Positions 62,722-64,000 of a DNA stretch of 64,000 nt are shown in pieces. The notes under the pieces are model-generated. The model worked only from the letters and a program-made list of their open reading frames with translations, was not told the DNA's origin and ran no database searches. Each line of letters opens with the position of its first letter. Within the stretch, counting starts at the first letter, position 1. The position numbers and the translations under genes were made by a program. Source of the stretch: Anabaena sp. FACHB-1237 (GTDB taxonomy: Bacteria; Cyanobacteriota; Cyanobacteriia; Cyanobacteriales; Nostocaceae); contig NZ_JACJPV010000014.1 of the NCBI RefSeq assembly GCF_014696225.1, positions 1 to 64,000 on the forward strand, given 5' to 3'.

Positions 62722-63537
62722 GAATCAGTAATTAGCTATCAGTAATCATTAGTCAGTAATTAGCGGTTAATCAATATCAAAATATTGATACTGCTTACGG
62801 AATTAATTATCATTGTTTAGATTCTATTAAGTTGTATTTTTCTTGTCTCTTTCTTGATACTGTTAAATTAATTATTAACTAATAAATGATAAATCAATGA
62901 TAAATAATCCCTTCATTATTAGTAATTTGTAATTATCAATTATTTACCAATTACTCATTTCCATTCTCTATTCTTTCTGATTACTACAAATCTTACTGTA
63001 GCTGAACACACCATCATCTCTAAATCCAAAATATTTTAATCTAGCTATTTAATAGCTATACTTCAACTGTCTTATAATTAATTAACCCGTTTTAAATATA
63101 AACAACCAATCTTTATCTTAATAGTACAAAATTACCAAAAATTGCCTCAATTAATAAGTTATAATTATTAATATTAGTTAATACTTTTAAAATTTCTAAC
63201 ATCTAAAAATTTGTCTTTACATTTTTTTAACACTTAATTGAGAATTATTTCTATTTATCAACGATCTTGCAATACTTTCAGCGATTTGGTAGAATTTCTA
63301 ATGAAGCTCAAAGTGGGGTTTTATTTGCATTTTTCAAATTGGTAAAATAGATCATTGTTAAACCCTTGATATACAATACTTCCAGAAAACTACATCCAAA
63401 AAAAATACAAGACTTAACGAAATTTACCGCTATTTATCGCTCTTTTTCAGCCAATTTTGTCAAAGTTCCATAACACACTTTTTAACCCCTTTTTAGGGGA
63501 ATTGACAAAATAGACAATCTATAATAATGGAAATTAC

Positions 63538-63568
63538 GATACCGGAATTCTTCAAGAATTCCGGTATC
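63538..63568. repeat. Perfect 15-bp-stem hairpin
   Basis: Arms GATACCGGAATTCTT and AAGAATTCCGGTATC around a single C. Longest of the AAGAAGTC/AAGAATTC hairpin family in the window. It stands in the gap with no gene end within 100 bp. Confidence 0.7.
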
Positions 63569-63690
63569 TGTTTTGGTGCGCTTAAAATGAGCGGGAAAAG
63601 TTTTTTCATCCCTTGACATTATCGAAAAAACCTGTTACACTGATTTTGATGAGGAAGAACTATCCACAACGCATAAGCTAGATTAATCGC

Positions 63691-63719
63691 AAAAAATAAA
63701 GACGCTCCATAGAACGTCT
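63691..63719 (-). terminator. Rho-independent terminator of the right-end gene
   Basis: On the minus strand AGACGTTC-TATG-GAGCGTCT forms an 8-bp stem (one G-U) followed by TTTATTTTTT. It is 40 bp beyond the stop codon at 63759 and gives a textbook end for the partial gene. Confidence 0.75.
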
Positions 63720-63758
63720 CTAAATTATTGAAATTTGGTTAGATGTTGAATAGACAAA

Positions 63759-64000
63759 TTAAGCATCTTCAGAGCGTTCAATTTTTTGTCCAGGGGAAGA
63801 CTCATAAAGAGCATCTAACTGTTGTCTAGCATCATCAACATTAATAGAACGCATAACCAACAAAGGTTCTTTAATCACATTACCCGCATTATCTAACAAT
63901 TCAGGATGAGGTACTGATTGTCGTTTTGCGGGATAATAACCAAAACTACCTTTATTTCCTAGTCCTGACTGTACTGGGTAATTGCGTTCTCTGTCAAAAC
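63759..64000 (-). CDS. 3' part of an unrecognised gene (runs off the window)
   Basis: Eighty codons are visible. They read FDRERNYPVQSGLGNKG, YYPAKRQSVPHPELLDN, KEPLLVMRSINVDDARQQL and end KIERSEDA before TAA. The composition is protein-like and the terminator downstream supports a real gene. I do not recognise the family. The start is outside the window. Confidence 0.7.
   Translation of the reverse strand, partial: FDRERNYPVQSGLGNKGSFGYYPAKRQSVPHPELLDNAGNVIKEPLLVMRSINVDDARQQLDALYESSPGQKIERSEDA

Larger units (their letters stand above)
62722..63758. other. 1-kb AT-rich gap
   Basis: No coding frame of interest on either strand. It holds a perfect 31-nt hairpin at 63538-63568 and AT-rich tracts up to 63250. 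The leftward gene at the window's right end has its terminator at 63691-63719. A TTGACATTATCG near 63613 with TACACT about 22 bp further is a weak promoter. Confidence 0.5.

Overview
The window comes from a filamentous, very probably heterocyst-forming, nitrogen-fixing cyanobacterium of the Nostocales. The evidence is direct. GCGATCGC palindromes are scattered through genes and gaps. There is a ycf3 photosystem I assembly gene, an adjacent flv3/flv1 pair of diflavin flavoproteins, a nif-type ferredoxin (fdxB) beside a patB/cnfR-type regulator, a zwf-opcA pair, and many small cyanobacterial gene families (DUF1818, DUF3352, DUF928, KGK). The DNA is AT-rich and the intergenic space is long and crowded with small repeats, as in bloom-forming Anabaena/Dolichospermum-like genomes. 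Genus is inference.

Layout. 0-8.8 kb: cysE, a DUF3352 protein, rhodanese, hrcA, a membrane protein, an aldo/keto reductase, mtnA and two small DUF genes. 8.88-17.53 kb: a decayed type V-K CRISPR-associated transposon (CAST). It has two matching 49-bp inverted ends, a full-looking tnsB, a deletion scar joining the 5' part of tnsC to the 3' part of tniQ, cargo (a nuclease-like protein, a Fic protein, and a collapsed type I restriction-modification operon with a PIN gene), a truncated tracrRNA, one CRISPR repeat and a homing spacer. No cas12k is left. The homing spacer matches 17 nt of the tRNA-Ala(CGC) gene that starts 2 bp beyond the element, next to a GTA PAM. This is the most interesting part of the window.

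17.6-31 kb: HAD hydrolase, ycf3, gatC, queC, a Gfo/Idh oxidoreductase, a DedA protein, an actin-like ParM-family gene with a small coiled-coil partner, then the oxidative pentose phosphate genes opcA and zwf, and fbp. 31-38 kb: a dynamin-like GTPase, KGK and HNH proteins, a GH13 amylase, an SDR. 38-49 kb: flv1 and flv3, a duplicated 152-bp promoter-bearing unit, an MBL-fold hydrolase, a CHASE2 nucleotide cyclase, DUF928, grpE (without dnaK/dnaJ next to it), DUF1818 and tRNA-Pro(GGG). 49-57 kb: the coxBAC terminal oxidase operon, fdxB, patB/cnfR, a sucrase/ferredoxin-like protein. 57-64 kb: ROK kinase, a solitary cytosine-5 DNA methyltransferase, a K+ channel/TrkA-type protein, and the 3' end of an unrecognised gene.

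Working together: zwf/opcA supply NADPH by the oxidative pentose phosphate route, flv1/flv3 and the cox oxidase remove O2, and fdxB and patB/cnfR serve nitrogenase. All of these are known to matter in heterocysts, so 25-56 kb is rich in functions linked to nitrogen fixation. Between genes there are several families of miniature inverted-repeat elements, including a 104-bp MITE with three full and two partial copies.
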